A stretch of DNA of 64,000 nt from Hyphomonadaceae bacterium. Lineage in GTDB: Bacteria; Pseudomonadota; Alphaproteobacteria; Caulobacterales; Hyphomonadaceae. Shown here piece by piece: positions 1 through 10,317 of this stretch (its first letter is position 1; each line of letters opens with the position of its first letter). The DNA lies in the NCBI GenBank assembly GCA_024742355.1, contig JANSYM010000002.1, forward strand, positions 1 to 64,000. Reading direction: 5' to 3'. The translations under genes and the position numbers were made by a program. The notes beneath the pieces are model-generated. The model searched no databases and had not been told where the DNA came from. It saw nothing but the letters and a program-made list of their open reading frames with translations.

Positions 1-193
1 CTACTTCCGCACGACGGACGTGACCGGTGTTGTCACCCTGCCAGCGGACAAGGAAATGGTTCTGCCAGGCGACAATGTGAAGATGAGCGTTGAGCTGATC
101 CAGCCAATCGCCATGGACCAGGGCCTGCGCTTCGCGATCCGCGAAGGTGGCCGCACGGTCGGCGCCGGTGTTGTGGCTTCTGTCTCCAAGTAA
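1..193 (+). CDS. tuf: Elongation factor Tu, C-terminal part (5' truncated by window)
   Basis: Frame-2 translation [63 protein letters not shown] matches the EF-Tu C-terminus. Confidence 0.97.
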   Translation, partial: YFRTTDVTGVVTLPADKEMVLPGDNVKMSVELIQPIAMDQGLRFAIREGGRTVGAGVVASVSK

Positions 194-218
194 GAGACAC
201 ACAACCAACCAAATCAGA

Positions 219-248
219 AACCCCGCTGCTGAAGCAGCGGGGTTTTTT
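219..248 (+). terminator. Rho-independent terminator after tuf
   Basis: CCCCGCTGCT-gaa-GCAGCGGGG followed by TTTTTT. Confidence 0.9.
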
Positions 249-396
249 GTGCGCGGAAGTGTGGCTTCCCGCAAAATCCTTCCCGCTCTAACTCGATCTC
301 GACGCAGTTTATGTCTTGAGCGTGCGCGCGGCGCGTGTTGTACCTTGAGCAAAGGCCGCAAAAGCGGATTCAATATTCATTGCCGGGGAGGCACAT

Positions 397-2211
397 TTGA
401 CTGAAGCTGTAGCGGATAGCGCAGGCGCGAAACCTCGAGATACGAGTTTCTTTGGCCATCCTAAGGGATTGGCCATTCTGTTTTTTACGGAGATGTGGGA
501 GCGATTTTCCTATTACGGGATGCGCGGCCTGCTTGTCCTCTATCTGACACAGCATTTCCTGTTCTCAGATGAGAAATCCTCGATCATGTACGGCGCGTAT
601 ACGGCGCTCGTCTATGTCATGACGATTATCGGGGGCACGCTCGCGGATCGATATCTTGGGCAACGCAAGGCAGTTACGTTTGGCGCGATCCTATTGTGTA
701 TCGGCCATTTCGGCATGGCGTTCGAAGGCACGGGTTCGAAAGAATACGTCGTCACCAATGGCGCAGAAATTGTGATGGAACATGAAGGGCGGGGCGATAA
801 CCGGCAGCTATTCATGGAATATGATGGCGTCGAACGCCGGATCACGTTCGATGCAGAATCCGGAGACATGTTGGTGCTGGAAACGGCAGATCGCGAGCGC
901 GAGCCGACCGCGGGTGTTTACGCGACCATTGCTAAAGCGGATTATACCACGCGAGTTGAGCAGCAGACGCTGTACACCAACATATTGTTCCTCTCACTGG
1001 CGTTCATCATTGCCGGTGTTGGCTACCTGAAAGCGAACATCTCAACGATTGTTGGTGCGCTATACGAGTTTGATGATCCGCGGCGTGATTCAGGGTTCAG
1101 CCTGTTTTACATGGGCATCAATCTCGGGTCGCTGATATCGTCTTTGACCTGCGGGATTATCGGTATCGTTTGGGGTTGGAAGTATGGGTTCGGACTTGCC
1201 GGGATTGGCATGCTGGCCGGACTTATGGTGTTTGTCTGGGGTCAGAAGTTTCTAGATGGAAAAGCCGAACCACCAAATCCGGAGCTGCTGAAAAAGTCAT
1301 TCCTGGGGCCAATCACGGTCGAGATGGCTTGTTACCTGGCGGGCGCAGTTGTGATTGCAGTTGCGATGCTGTTGGTGATGAATGCCGAGATTATTCCGGA
1401 ATGGTTTGTCGGATCGCTCGGGATTGCCGTTTTCGTCGGACTGGTCGTGTACGCGTTTATTCAACTCAACGGCACAGAACGAAATCGCATGTTCGCGGCG
1501 ATTTACTTCGTGTTGGCACAGATTCCGTTCTGGGCACTGTTTGAGCAAGCTGGGTCGTCCTTGACTCTGTTTACAGATCGATTGGTCGACAAAACCATGT
1601 TTGGGATCAACGTTCCAACGCCGGTGTTCCAATTCCTCAATGCTGGTTACATCGTGATCTTCGCGCCAATCTTCGCATGGATGTGGATCGCTCTGTCGAA
1701 GCGCAACATGGAACCATCAACGCCGGTGAAATTCGCGATCGGCGTGTTCCTGGCAGGGCTTGGGTTCCTCTCGCTCGTCGGTGGTATGGGCGCATCGGGA
1801 TCGACTGGCCTGACGGCTGTGTACTTCATTTTCCTGATTTATTGGGTGCATACGATGGGGGAGTTGATGGTGTCGCCAGTCGGATTGTCAGCTGTCACAA
1901 AGATGGCCCCTGCGCGCGTCGTCGGGATGACCATGGGCGCCTGGTTCTTGTACTCCGGTCTCTCCAACTATCTGGCCGGCGTGATCGCACGCACGACCGG
2001 TGCGGAGACGATTGGCGGACAGATTACCAATGTTGCTGAGGCGAAAGCGACTTATGTCAGCGTCTATACCAACGTCGCATACGTGGCGATGGGAATTGGT
2101 GTCTTCATGCTGCTGATCTCACCGATCATCAAAAGCTGGATGCGGACGGATGTCGGCGCGGTGGATTCTCTGGACGATGAGTTGAGAGCCTCCGGCGAAA
2201 AGCCGGCTTAA
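397..2211 (+). CDS. POT/PTR family peptide MFS transporter
   Basis: FFTEMWERFSYYGMRGLLVLYLTQ motif, multiple TM segments, POT-like C-terminal half. Confidence 0.9.
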   Translation: MTEAVADSAGAKPRDTSFFGHPKGLAILFFTEMWERFSYYGMRGLLVLYLTQHFLFSDEKSSIMYGAYTALVYVMTIIGGTLADRYLGQRKAVTFGAILLCIGHFGMAFEGTGSKEYVVTNGAEIVMEHEGRGDNRQLFMEYDGVERRITFDAESGDMLVLETADREREPTAGVYATIAKADYTTRVEQQTLYTNILFLSLAFIIAGVGYLKANISTIVGALYEFDDPRRDSGFSLFYMGINLGSLISSLTCGIIGIVWGWKYGFGLAGIGMLAGLMVFVWGQKFLDGKAEPPNPELLKKSFLGPITVEMACYLAGAVVIAVAMLLVMNAEIIPEWFVGSLGIAVFVGLVVYAFIQLNGTERNRMFAAIYFVLAQIPFWALFEQAGSSLTLFTDRLVDKTMFGINVPTPVFQFLNAGYIVIFAPIFAWMWIALSKRNMEPSTPVKFAIGVFLAGLGFLSLVGGMGASGSTGLTAVYFIFLIYWVHTMGELMVSPVGLSAVTKMAPARVVGMTMGAWFLYSGLSNYLAGVIARTTGAETIGGQITNVAEAKATYVSVYTNVAYVAMGIGVFMLLISPIIKSWMRTDVGAVDSLDDELRASGEKPA

Positions 2212-2294
2212 GGTCTTCGACAACGCGTATCTTGATTGAAATGGCGGCCTCTATGGTCGCCATTTCTCGATTGAGCGCTAGCAAAAGCCGTCGC

Positions 2295-3698
2295 CTAACC
2301 GGCACCGCCGACGGTCAAACCACCGATCTTGAGCGACGGCTGTCCAACGCCAACGGGAACAGACTGTCCCGCCTTGCCACAAGTTCCGACACCGTCATCC
2401 ATGGCAAAATCATTGCCGATCATCTCGACCTGGCTGAGCGCCGTCGGGCCGTGGCCGATCAGGGTCGCATTCTTCACTGGCGCGACGATCTTGCCGTTCT
2501 CGACGAGATAGGCCTCGGTGCACTGGAACACGAAATTGCCGGAGGTGATATCGACCTGGCCGCCGCCAAAATCGACAGCCCAGATGCCGTTCCTGATTGA
2601 GGCGACGATTTCGCCAGGATCATCCTGACCACCCAGCATCACCGTATTCGTCATCCGCGGCATGATGGTCGCGTCATAGGATTCGCGTCGGCCATTGCCG
2701 GTTGGCGCAACGCCCATGAGGCGGGCATTCTGGCGGTCCTGCATATAGCCTTTCAGGATGCCGTCCTCGATCAGGACGGTGCGATTGGTCGGCGTGCCCT
2801 CATCATCGACGGACAAGGAGCCGCGGCGCGCGTCAATTGTTCCGTCATCGATCACAGTGATGCCCTTGGAGGCGACTTGTTCGCCGACACGGCCCGCATA
2901 AACGCTGGTGCCCTTTCGATTAAAATCGCCCTCCAGGCCGTGACCGACCGCTTCATGCAGCAACACCGCAGGCCAGCCTGGCCCGAGCACGACTTCCATT
3001 TCGCCAGCGGGGGCCGGGATCGATTCGAGATTGACCTCGGCCTTGCGTAGCGCGCGATCAGCGAGCTTTTTCCATCGGTCCGGCGCGATCCATTCATCAT
3101 AGGCGGCGCGGCCACCGGCGCCGGCGGATGCTGATTCGCGGCGACCGTTTTGCTCCAATGTGACGGACACGTTCAAGCGCACCAGCGGGCGGACATCGCT
3201 GAACATTTCACCGGCTGGGCGAAGTATATCGATTTGCTCGTGCGATCCCGCGAGCGAGACGGACACCTGAACCACGCGCGGGTCCTTGGCGCGGACCCAG
3301 GCATCGATTTCTGCGAGCAGGCCCGTCTTGACGCTGAAATCGGGCGCTTCAGTCGGGTCGATCGGGGCATAGAGCCGACGGTTGGTTGGCGTCGGGCCCG
3401 TATCGAGAGAACCGGAATAGCCACGCTTCGCTTGTCGTGCGGTCTCGGCAGCTCGGCGAATCGCCGCGATGGTGAGCTCGCCAGAATGTGCATTACCGCT
3501 CGCTTCGCCGGCCACCACGCGCAGGCCGAATCCCTGCGACGTGTCATAAGTCGCTGATTTCAGGCGCCCGTCATCAAACACGAAGCCTTCGGAGCGGGAG
3601 CGTTGAACGTAAATATCTCCATCGTCGGCGCCATTGGCGGCATCGGACAGGAGTTTCGAGGCATCTTGCGCGTCGAAGGGCAGGGGCATGTAAGTCAT
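2295..3698 (-). CDS. tldD: Metalloprotease TldD
   Basis: HEAVGHGLEGDFNRKGTS and DDEGTPTNRTVLIEDGILKGYMQDRQNARLMG motifs typical of TldD. Confidence 0.95.
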   Translation of the reverse strand: MTYMPLPFDAQDASKLLSDAANGADDGDIYVQRSRSEGFVFDDGRLKSATYDTSQGFGLRVVAGEASGNAHSGELTIAAIRRAAETARQAKRGYSGSLDTGPTPTNRRLYAPIDPTEAPDFSVKTGLLAEIDAWVRAKDPRVVQVSVSLAGSHEQIDILRPAGEMFSDVRPLVRLNVSVTLEQNGRRESASAGAGGRAAYDEWIAPDRWKKLADRALRKAEVNLESIPAPAGEMEVVLGPGWPAVLLHEAVGHGLEGDFNRKGTSVYAGRVGEQVASKGITVIDDGTIDARRGSLSVDDEGTPTNRTVLIEDGILKGYMQDRQNARLMGVAPTGNGRRESYDATIMPRMTNTVMLGGQDDPGEIVASIRNGIWAVDFGGGQVDITSGNFVFQCTEAYLVENGKIVAPVKNATLIGHGPTALSQVEMIGNDFAMDDGVGTCGKAGQSVPVGVGQPSLKIGGLTVGGAG

Positions 3699-3756
3699 AC
3701 AGGCTATGTGACGCTGCCGGCCACCGAGATCAAGCGCCGCTGTGAGCTATGCGAGC

Positions 3757-4314
3757 TTAACTGACGTCTTCGACCGAAAAACGGGTCAACTGGCGTTCGG
3801 CGAGTGCCCAACCTGGCTTCAATTCCAGCGCGGTGACGAAGTCATCGTAAGCGCCAGGGACATCCCCGGTATGCTCTCGCGCGATCGCTCGGTTGTAATG
3901 GGCAGCAAACAGATCCGGCGAATCAAGATCAATCGCGCGGTTCAGAGACGCCAATGCCAGATCAAAATCATGGCGGTAGATATGTGCGGCGCCCTGATTG
4001 AGATAGGCGGCGCCCATTTCAGGTTTCAGCTCCAGCGCCTTGGCATAATCAGCCAGAGCGTCGTCATACCTGCCTTCGCGCATGCGCAGGACTCCGCGAT
4101 TCACATAGGTCGCGGCCCTATTCTCTCTATTCATCGCCTGTTCGCGCAAGGCCCGCGTGCACACCTCGTCGGCAGCGCGGAAGCTGGAATATTTGTTCTT
4201 GGTTTTCTGGTAGCACTCTCCGCCCAGGCCTTTGCCGATAACGAAAACCTGTGCGGTGGCTGTTTCTGCCGCAAGCGCTGTGGCGGCCGCGGCAATCATC
4301 AGTTTGAGTTTCAT
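3757..4314 (-). CDS. Secreted tetratricopeptide-repeat protein
   Basis: Start set at MKLKLMIAAAATALAAETATA (signal peptide) with upstream AGGAGG-like RBS; TPR repeats (YVNRGVLRMREGRYDDALADYAKALELKP). The longer ORF in the track extends upstream artificially. Confidence 0.85.
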   Translation of the reverse strand: MKLKLMIAAAATALAAETATAQVFVIGKGLGGECYQKTKNKYSSFRAADEVCTRALREQAMNRENRAATYVNRGVLRMREGRYDDALADYAKALELKPEMGAAYLNQGAAHIYRHDFDLALASLNRAIDLDSPDLFAAHYNRAIAREHTGDVPGAYDDFVTALELKPGWALAERQLTRFSVEDVS

Positions 4315-4455
4315 GGCTGACCTCCTTTTCTTAACCATACAATAAGGCCGGAGATTTAGCGAGCGAGTGCGACATTTTATTAGAGCTGGGTGTATTGGGT
4401 AGACCTGCGGGTCTGTCGTATATATGGCATCAGCCAAGACTGGATGGAGTGACTC

Positions 4456-5406
4456 TTGCGTTACATCTTTGCGTGGATCTCTGCAGTGCTGATGACAGGA
4501 TCGGCATTTGCACAAGAACTCGTCGGGCAGCCCACCCCGGGCGCCCTTGGATTTCAACCTGCGGCAACGCGGATCATGGAGCGTGTGAACGATTTCCATA
4601 ATTATCTGCTGGTGATCATTACCGTGATCACCGTGTTCGTGCTCGCGCTGTTGATTTGGGTATGTGTTCGGTACAATCGCCGCGCCAATCCTGAAGCGCG
4701 CAAGTTCAGCCACAACACGACCGTGGAAATTATCTGGACCGCAGTGCCCGTGATCATTCTGGTGGCGATTGCCGGCCCGTCTTTCTCGAACCTGTTTTAT
4801 CAGGAGAATGAGCCGGACCTCGAAATGATCGCGCAGAGCGGCGATCTCGATGATCCCAACATTTTCGTCGATGCGGCCAAGGAAGGCTGGATCACGATCA
4901 AGGCCGAAGGCATGGGGAACTGGGCCTGGACCTATTACTATATGGATGAGCTCGATGTGGACGGCTATCCGGTTCAATATGTCTCGAACGGCATCCACTT
5001 TGGGCTGCCGACCGATCCGGCGCCGACCCCGGAAAAGCCACTCTATCTCGCCACCGATTATCCGATGGTGATTCCAGTCAACCGTTACATCCGCTATCAG
5101 ACCACGTCAGACCGCGTCATCCATTCCTGGACCGTGCCAGCGTTTGGCGTGAAGACCGATGCTGTGCCGGGCCGCCTGAATGAAGGCTGGTTCCTGGTAG
5201 AGGAAACCGGCGTATTTTACGGCCAGTGCTCAGAACTTTGCGGCAAGAATCACGCGTTCATGCCAATCGAGGTCCGGGTCGTCCCGCAGGATCAGTATGA
5301 TAGCTGGCTTGCTGTGATGAAGACTGGCGACATCGACGCAGCGACTGAGCTCGTTCAAGTTATTGACTCGACCGGCGAGGGCACACGCCTCGCATCGGTC
5401 GAGTAA
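4456..5406 (+). CDS. coxB: Cytochrome c oxidase subunit II
   Basis: CuA motif GQCSELCGKNHAFMPIEV; two N-terminal TM helices; TTG start. Confidence 0.96.
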   Translation: MRYIFAWISAVLMTGSAFAQELVGQPTPGALGFQPAATRIMERVNDFHNYLLVIITVITVFVLALLIWVCVRYNRRANPEARKFSHNTTVEIIWTAVPVIILVAIAGPSFSNLFYQENEPDLEMIAQSGDLDDPNIFVDAAKEGWITIKAEGMGNWAWTYYYMDELDVDGYPVQYVSNGIHFGLPTDPAPTPEKPLYLATDYPMVIPVNRYIRYQTTSDRVIHSWTVPAFGVKTDAVPGRLNEGWFLVEETGVFYGQCSELCGKNHAFMPIEVRVVPQDQYDSWLAVMKTGDIDAATELVQVIDSTGEGTRLASVE

Positions 5407-5422
5407 GAGAGGGATTTAGATC

Positions 5423-7102
5423 ATGCCTATGGATCAAGTTGCTGCTCACGATCACGACGATCACGATCACAAGCCAGGCTTTTTCGTGCGTTGGTTCTTC
5501 TCGACCAACCACAAGGATATTGGGACGCTTTATCTCGTCTTTGCCCTGATTGCCGGTATTGTCGGATACTCCCTTTCGGGTCTGATTCGCCTTGAACTGG
5601 CTGAACCTGGTATCGGCCCGCTGACAGGCATTGTTGAGATGCTCTACGGCACCAGTGGCCCACAAGCGATTGAACAAACCAAGAGTTTCTACAACACCGT
5701 CATTACTTATCACGGTCTGATCATGATCTTCTTCATGGTCATGCCGGCCTTGATTGGCGGGTTCGGGAACTGGTTCGTGCCGCTGATGATCGGTGCGCCG
5801 GACATGGCGTTCCCGCGCATGAACAATATCTCGTTCTGGTTGACCGTCGCCGCATTTGTTCTGGCCTGTATCTCGATGATTGTGCCAGGTGGTAACGGGG
5901 TCAACGGCTTTGGCGGCGGTTGGGTGCTTTATCCGCCCTTGTCGGGCATGGCAGGCCACCCGGGACCGTCCATGGACCTGCTGATCCTGTCGCTACACAC
6001 AGCGGGTATCGCGTCGATCCTCGGCGCCATCAACTTCATCGTGACGATCCTGAATATGCGTGCACCTGGCATGACGCTGCACAAGATGCCGCTCTTTGCA
6101 TGGTCACTGCTCGTCACCGCAATTTTGCTGCTTCTCGCGCTTCCAGTTCTGGCAGGCGCGCTGACCATGCTGCTGACAGACCGGAATTTCGGATCGCAAT
6201 TCTTCGACCCGTCCGGCGGTGGTGATCCGATCATGTTCCAGCATCTGTTCTGGTTCTTTGGTCACCCGGAAGTGTACATCATGATCCTGCCAGCTTTTGG
6301 CTTGATCTCGCACATTGTCTCGACCTTCTCGAAAAAGCCGATCTTCGGCTATCTCGGCATGGCCTATGCCATGGTCGCGATTGGTGCGATCGGCTTCATC
6401 GTGTGGGCGCACCACATGTACACTGTCGGCATGCCTTCGGACATGAAGGCCTACTTCGTGGCGGCGACAATGGTGATCGCGGTGCCAACGGGGATCAAGA
6501 TCTTCTCCTGGATTGCCACCATGTGGGGCGGTTCGATCGACTTTTCCGTGCCTATGGTCTGGGCGATTGGTTTCATCTTCCTGTTTACCGTCGGTGGTGT
6601 GACAGGCGTTGTCCTCGCCAATGCCGGTATCGACCATTCTTTGCACGACACCTATTACGTCGTGGCGCACTTCCACTACGTGCTGTCACTCGGCGCCGTG
6701 TTCGGTCTGTTCGCAGGTTGGTATTACTGGTTCGAGAAAATGTTTGGCATCAAGTACAACAAGTTTGTTGGCTATGCCCATTTTTGGATCATGTTCATCG
6801 CTTCGAACCTGATCTTCTTCCCGCAGCACTTCCTCGGCCTGAACGGCATGCCGCGTCGTTATGTTGACTATCCGGAAGCATTCTCGCTCTGGAACAATGT
6901 CTCGTCCTGGGGCTACGCGCTGTCCATGGTTGCGACACTGCTCTTCTTCTACGGCCTGGTCGAAGCGATGGTGCGCCGTCGCAAGGGTGAAGCTAATCCG
7001 TGGGGCGAAGGCGCTACAACGCTCGAATGGACGCTGCCAAGCCCACCGCCATTCCACCAGTTCAACGAACTGCCAGTGGTCAAGAATGAGGGTGGTCACT
7101 AG
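5423..7102 (+). CDS. coxA: Cytochrome c oxidase subunit I
   Basis: [25 protein letters not shown] and [15 protein letters not shown] motifs. Confidence 0.98.
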   Translation: MPMDQVAAHDHDDHDHKPGFFVRWFFSTNHKDIGTLYLVFALIAGIVGYSLSGLIRLELAEPGIGPLTGIVEMLYGTSGPQAIEQTKSFYNTVITYHGLIMIFFMVMPALIGGFGNWFVPLMIGAPDMAFPRMNNISFWLTVAAFVLACISMIVPGGNGVNGFGGGWVLYPPLSGMAGHPGPSMDLLILSLHTAGIASILGAINFIVTILNMRAPGMTLHKMPLFAWSLLVTAILLLLALPVLAGALTMLLTDRNFGSQFFDPSGGGDPIMFQHLFWFFGHPEVYIMILPAFGLISHIVSTFSKKPIFGYLGMAYAMVAIGAIGFIVWAHHMYTVGMPSDMKAYFVAATMVIAVPTGIKIFSWIATMWGGSIDFSVPMVWAIGFIFLFTVGGVTGVVLANAGIDHSLHDTYYVVAHFHYVLSLGAVFGLFAGWYYWFEKMFGIKYNKFVGYAHFWIMFIASNLIFFPQHFLGLNGMPRRYVDYPEAFSLWNNVSSWGYALSMVATLLFFYGLVEAMVRRRKGEANPWGEGATTLEWTLPSPPPFHQFNELPVVKNEGGH

Positions 7103-7125
7103 GCCGCTCGTCTAAAACAGATCAA

Positions 7126-7163
7126 GCGGCCCTTTGCGCAACATCGCGCGGAGGGCCGTTTTT
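7126..7163 (+). terminator. Putative terminator/stem-loop between coxA and ctaB
   Basis: CGGCCCT...AGGGCCG inverted repeat followed by TTTTT. Confidence 0.65.
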
Positions 7164-7188
7164 CTAGAACCGCAAAGGGTTTTGCACT

Positions 7189-8148
7189 ATGTCACTCGAC
7201 ATGACCGCATCACAGCCACAAGCAAGACTCGCTTCTGCTCGCGATTATGTCGAGCTGATGAAGCCGCGCATCATGATGCTCGTCGTCTTCACCGCGCTGG
7301 CAGGCCTCGTCGCTGCTGTCGGCGTCACGGGGCAGGGGATAAATCCGGTGCTGGCAAGCGTTGCCGTGCTCGCTGTTGCACTCGGGTCCGGCGCCGCTGG
7401 AGCGATCAATATGTGGTACGATTCAGACATTGACGCTGTCATGGTTCGCACGTCGACCCGGCCAATCCCGTCCGGCGCTGTCCCGCGCAGTGAAGCGCTC
7501 GCCATGGGCATGATCATGTCGGCGCTGTCTGTGTTGCTGATGTGGATTGCTTCCAACGTCTTGGCTGCCGCGCTCCTGGCGCTCTCTATCGTCTATTATG
7601 GCTGGTTCTATACGATGGTGCTCAAGCGCCGCACGGCACAGAACATTGTAATCGGCGGCGCTGCGGGTGCTTTCCCTCCAGTCATTGGCTGGGCAGCCGT
7701 GACAGGATCTGCGCCGCTGGATGCCTGGATCCTTTTCGCCATCATCTTCTTCTGGACGCCGCCGCATTTCTGGGCGCTGAGCCTCGTCGCGCACAAGGAA
7801 TATGAAAAAGCTGGCGTTCCGATGCTGCCGGTCACCAGCGGGGCCAAGTCTACGCGTACGCACATTCTGCTCTACACGATCGCATTGACCCCGATCGGCC
7901 TTGCGCCACTCGCCACAGGTCTCGGCGGCTGGCTCTATGCCGGTGTCGGTGGATTGCTCAGCGCGTCATTCCTCTATTTCGCTGTCAAAGTCTATCGCAG
8001 CGGGGCAGGGGACGCGGATGCAGGTGATGCCGAACGCAAGCTGGCCATGAGCATGTTTGCCTTTTCGATCCTGTACCTGTTCGGGCTCTTTGCCGCACTC
8101 ATCGCGGAGCATGGATTCGGGTTATACTTCCCGCTCGGAGGCGCATGA
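7189..8148 (+). CDS. ctaB: Protoheme IX farnesyltransferase
   Basis: MKPRIMMLVVFTALAG, NMWYDSDIDAVMVRTSTRPIPSG, FFWTPPHFWALSL motifs. Confidence 0.96.
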   Translation: MSLDMTASQPQARLASARDYVELMKPRIMMLVVFTALAGLVAAVGVTGQGINPVLASVAVLAVALGSGAAGAINMWYDSDIDAVMVRTSTRPIPSGAVPRSEALAMGMIMSALSVLLMWIASNVLAAALLALSIVYYGWFYTMVLKRRTAQNIVIGGAAGAFPPVIGWAAVTGSAPLDAWILFAIIFFWTPPHFWALSLVAHKEYEKAGVPMLPVTSGAKSTRTHILLYTIALTPIGLAPLATGLGGWLYAGVGGLLSASFLYFAVKVYRSGAGDADAGDAERKLAMSMFAFSILYLFGLFAALIAEHGFGLYFPLGGA

Positions 8149-8450
8149 TGACCGAGCCCATGTCTCAATCAGAACCAGATGCCGCTGCGATCCTGAAAGC
8201 GCAGAAGCGGCGTAATGTCTGGCTTGCCTGGGCCCTTGTGGCGTTTGTCGTTATCGTTGGCGTCACAACCGCTATACGGATCCAGCAGGCTGATTTCAGC
8301 GGTGGCGATCGTCTTTACTTCTCTGGATATCTCGATGAAGCGGCCAAGGAAAAGCGCGATCGGGAGGCGGTTGAGCGCGCTCGTGCGGCTGAAGCAAAAG
8401 CTGCAGCAGCGGCGGCCGATCCAGCGCCGGAAGGGGCTGACGATGAATAA
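8145..8450 (+). CDS. Small single-TM protein in cox operon (CoxF-like)
   Basis: 101 aa, one TM helix, Ala/Glu-rich C-terminus, overlaps ctaB stop and ctaG start; position matches the small ORF in alphaproteobacterial cox operons. Confidence 0.7.
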   Translation: MMTEPMSQSEPDAAAILKAQKRRNVWLAWALVAFVVIVGVTTAIRIQQADFSGGDRLYFSGYLDEAAKEKRDREAVERARAAEAKAAAAAADPAPEGADDE

Positions 8451-8991
8451 TTCCCGGATCGCCATTATCGCCATTGGTGCAGCGGTATTTATGCTCGGGC
8501 TCGCCTTCGCGTCCAAGCCGCTTTACGACACGTTTTGTCGTGTGACCGGGTTCGGTGGCACCACGCGCATCGCCGAAAGCGCGCCAGATCGCATCAGCGA
8601 CCGTGAGATCACGGTTCGCTTCGACGCCAATGTCGCAAACGCTCCGCTCAAGTTTCGCGCGACGCAAAACGCGCTGCCGGTGCAAGTCGGCGCACATAGT
8701 CTCGCCTTTTACGAGGTCACCAATACATCCGTGAGCGATGTCAGCGTGATCGCCAGCTATAATGTCACGCCGCACAAAGCCGGCCGCTTTTTCAGCAAGC
8801 TCGAATGCTTCTGCTTCGAAGAGCGAATCATCAAGGCTGGCGAAACGAAAAAACTGCCCGTCATCTTCTTTATCGATCCTGCAATCGACGAAGAAAGCAA
8901 TGTCGATGATGTGCGGACAATCACACTGTCCTACACGTTTTTCCAAACCGACGACTTTCGGGGTGCGGCGAATACAGCATCTCTCGATTGA
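8443..8991 (+). CDS. ctaG: Cytochrome c oxidase assembly protein CtaG/Cox11
   Basis: FNVTPHKAG-type motif (YNVTPHKAGRFFSKLECFCFEE) and FFIDPAID; start at MNNSRIAIIAIG. Confidence 0.93.
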   Translation: MNNSRIAIIAIGAAVFMLGLAFASKPLYDTFCRVTGFGGTTRIAESAPDRISDREITVRFDANVANAPLKFRATQNALPVQVGAHSLAFYEVTNTSVSDVSVIASYNVTPHKAGRFFSKLECFCFEERIIKAGETKKLPVIFFIDPAIDEESNVDDVRTITLSYTFFQTDDFRGAANTASLD

Positions 8992-9065
8992 CCTATTGCA
9001 GAAACAGGGCGCACCGGTCTAAAAGCGCCGAGAATTGAAACCATTGCCACAAGGGATTCCCTCTC

Positions 9066-9932
9066 ATGGCCGACGACGTCAAACACGACTATCACCTTGT
9101 AAACCCATCGCCATGGCCGCTGATTGGCGCCATTGCGCTGACGACGCTCGCTGTGGGCGGCGTGACCTACATGAAAGGTCTGTTCGGCATCCAAGCAGGC
9201 CAATTGTGGACGCTGCTGCCGGGCTTCCTGATGGTGATCTGGGTGATGGCTGGTTGGTGGCGCGAAGTCATCAAGGAAGGCCGCACGGGCGATCACACGC
9301 CTGTCGTTGAGATTGGCCTGAAATACGGCATGGTCCTGTTCATCGTTTCAGAAATCATGTTCTTTGCCGCATGGTTCTGGAGCTTTTTCGAACTCGCCAT
9401 CTTCTACCCAGCGCGTGTCGGCGAAACATTCGATGCTGCCAGCCCGGTCTGGGAAGGCCTGAATGCGTTTGCGCAATGGCCGCCAACCGGTGTCACGACG
9501 TTCGATCCGTTCCACCTGCCGCTGATCAACACGCTGATCCTGCTGCTGTCGGGCACCACGGTCACTGCTGCGCACCACGCGCTGCAGCACGACAAGATGG
9601 ACAATGCCAAGTTCATGCTGTTGCTGACGATTATTCTCGGCGTCGCATTTACCTGCCTGCAGGTCTACGAATATTCAGAAGCCCAGTTCACATTTGACGG
9701 AACCCTCTACGGATCGGCCTTCTTCATGGCGACCGGATTCCATGGTGCACACGTAGTCATCGGGACCATCTTCCTGACGGTCTGTCTGTTGCGATTGTAC
9801 GCCAACAACATGACCGCGAAGAAACATCTCGGCTTCGAGTTTGCCGCCTGGTACTGGCACTTTGTTGACGTGGTCTGGTTGTTCCTGTTCGCTTTCGTCT
9901 ACGTCCTGCCGCACCTGGTTCTGGGACACTAA
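9066..9932 (+). CDS. coxC: Cytochrome c oxidase subunit III
   Basis: HHALQHDKMDNA, GFHGAHVVIGTIFL, AAWYWHFVDVVWLFLF motifs. Confidence 0.97.
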   Translation: MADDVKHDYHLVNPSPWPLIGAIALTTLAVGGVTYMKGLFGIQAGQLWTLLPGFLMVIWVMAGWWREVIKEGRTGDHTPVVEIGLKYGMVLFIVSEIMFFAAWFWSFFELAIFYPARVGETFDAASPVWEGLNAFAQWPPTGVTTFDPFHLPLINTLILLLSGTTVTAAHHALQHDKMDNAKFMLLLTIILGVAFTCLQVYEYSEAQFTFDGTLYGSAFFMATGFHGAHVVIGTIFLTVCLLRLYANNMTAKKHLGFEFAAWYWHFVDVVWLFLFAFVYVLPHLVLGH

Positions 9933-9936
9933 GGCG

Positions 9937-10317
9937 ATGCCTCGCGAGGTCTCGCCGATATCGGCAGGCCTCGGCTGCCGATGCCCCAAATGCGGGGAAG
10001 GGCCCGTTTTCAAATCCTATCTCGGCTTTGCGCCATCCTGCTCTGCCTGCGGGGCGGATTTCAGCAAAGCAGATTCTGGCGATGGCCCCGCATTCTTCGT
10101 GATGTTCCTGGTCGGCATTATCGTAACGCCGCCTGTCCTGTTGGTGCAGATCATGTTTGATCCGCCGGTCTGGGTGCACATCGTGATCTGGACACCTGTC
10201 ATCATCGGGTTGAGCGTCTGGCTGCTGCGCCCGTTCAAATCGTTGCTGTTCGCTCTGCAATGGAAGAACCATGCAGAAGAGGCGCAGTGGGAATCGACCG
10301 GGACCCACGGGAAATGA
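9937..10317 (+). CDS. DUF983 family membrane protein
   Basis: CPKCGEGPVFKSYL...CSACGADFSKADSGDGPAFF Zn-ribbon-like N-terminus plus two TM helices; in cox operon context. Confidence 0.88.
   Translation: MPREVSPISAGLGCRCPKCGEGPVFKSYLGFAPSCSACGADFSKADSGDGPAFFVMFLVGIIVTPPVLLVQIMFDPPVWVHIVIWTPVIIGLSVWLLRPFKSLLFALQWKNHAEEAQWESTGTHGK

Noticed and set aside
3757-4998. Full 413-aa minus-strand ORF as one protein
   Set aside because: Only the part from MKLKLM (4314) is a secreted TPR protein; the upstream part is antisense to coxB.
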